Part shown: piece by piece, positions 5,561 through 5,851 of the stretch
Numbering within the stretch: position 1 is the first letter of the stretch
Layout of the letters: every line of letters starts with the position of its first letter
NCBI GenBank assembly: GCA_013698495.1
Contig: JACCUV010000124.1
Span: forward strand, 1-5,851
Direction of reading: 5' to 3'
DNA length: 5,851 nt
Source of the DNA: Chloroflexia bacterium
GTDB taxonomy: Bacteria; Chloroflexota; Chloroflexia; Thermomicrobiales; UBA6265
Notes under the pieces: generated by a model
The model's input: only the letters and a program-made list of their open reading frames with translations
Database searches by the model: none
Told to the model about the DNA's origin: nothing
Made by a program: the position numbers and the translations under genes

Positions 5561-5851
5561 TTACTCCGCCGCCATTTCGGCCAGCGCGACGACCGTGCGC
5601 CAGTTGCGACTGGTCGAGACGACCTTGAGCGCTTTGTCGAGACCGTTGACCATAAACACCGCGCCGGAGATGCCGTTGGGATAGTGGAGGTAGACATTTT
5701 TGCCGAACACGCGGTACTCGTCTTCGCCTCGATCCATGCTTGACAACGCATCGACCAGGTCCGCCGCCGGTTTCTCGCTGAGGAAGCTGACGTGCAGCGT
5801 CTTGTGGTTGGCGGCGTGCTCAGAGAACGGGTTGTTGGCGACGATGAGGGC
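5561..5851 (-). CDS. DUF1697 family protein (C-terminal part, cut by window edge)
   Basis: The last 96 residues of an uncharacterised protein, read in frame from the window end to TAA at 5561. Recognisable family stretches are NNPFSEHAANHKTLHVSFLS (6-25), DEYRVFGKNVYLHYPNGI (44-61) and TSRNWRTVVALAEMA (80-94); the YLHYPNG and RNW-TV-LAE patterns are typical of the DUF1697 C-terminus. The family has no established biochemical role. The start and most of the N-terminal domain lie outside the window. It is followed by a 157-base gap with a separate promoter, so it is probably not part of the sugar locus. Confidence 0.85.
   Translation of the reverse strand, partial: ALIVANNPFSEHAANHKTLHVSFLSEKPAADLVDALSSMDRGEDEYRVFGKNVYLHYPNGISGAVFMVNGLDKALKVVSTSRNWRTVVALAEMAAE

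Noticed and set aside
5404..5751. In-frame N-terminal extension of the oxidoreductase, giving a 490-residue protein
   Set aside because: The extension is Arg/Ser-rich, overlaps the DUF1697 coding region in another frame and has no family similarity. The Rossmann fold starts just after GTG 5403, which has its own ribosome binding site.

Overview
The window is GC-rich and tightly packed, with six protein genes, all on the minus strand, two of them cut by the window ends. In the direction of transcription (high to low coordinates) they are: the C-terminus of a DUF1697 protein, a Gfo/Idh/MocA-family NAD(P)-dependent oxidoreductase, a TIM-barrel sugar phosphate isomerase/epimerase, a Tat-exported extracellular sugar-binding protein, a MalF-type permease, and the N-terminus of a MalG-type permease. 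No rRNA, tRNA, CRISPR array or transposase gene is seen.

The organism is probably a Chloroflexota bacterium, perhaps near Thermomicrobiales. The reasons are a binding protein with an RR signal, no lipobox cysteine and a Ser/Ala/Pro-rich linker after the signal, together with an intergenic palindrome of the GTCATTCCGAGC...GAGGAATCC type. This assignment rests on remembered patterns and is tentative.

Layout: 5561-5851 is the DUF1697 tail, probably unrelated to the rest. 5404-5560 holds a candidate promoter and a perfect 12-bp palindrome ahead of the oxidoreductase (4279-5403). A 135-base gap with a 65-bp palindromic element (copy B) leads to the isomerase (3280-4143). A 391-base gap holds the inverted partner (copy A), a set of competing hairpins and a candidate promoter for the binding protein (1572-2888). 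A 264-base gap with a 113-bp MITE-like palindrome separates the binding protein from the two permeases (327-1307 and 1-304), which are 22 bases apart.

Together the five genes look like an uptake-and-catabolism locus for a sugar, polyol or sugar acid: the binding protein and permeases import it, and the oxidoreductase and isomerase process it, a pairing common in inositol-like and uncommon-sugar pathways. The substrate cannot be read from sequence. No ABC ATPase and no regulator is visible here.

The coding content is ordinary. The most interesting signals are non-coding: a 65-bp repeat in inverted copies on both sides of the isomerase gene, whose 8-mer CTGGATCG recurs inside the binding-protein promoter; two promoters that resemble each other; and the palindrome between the binding-protein and permease genes.
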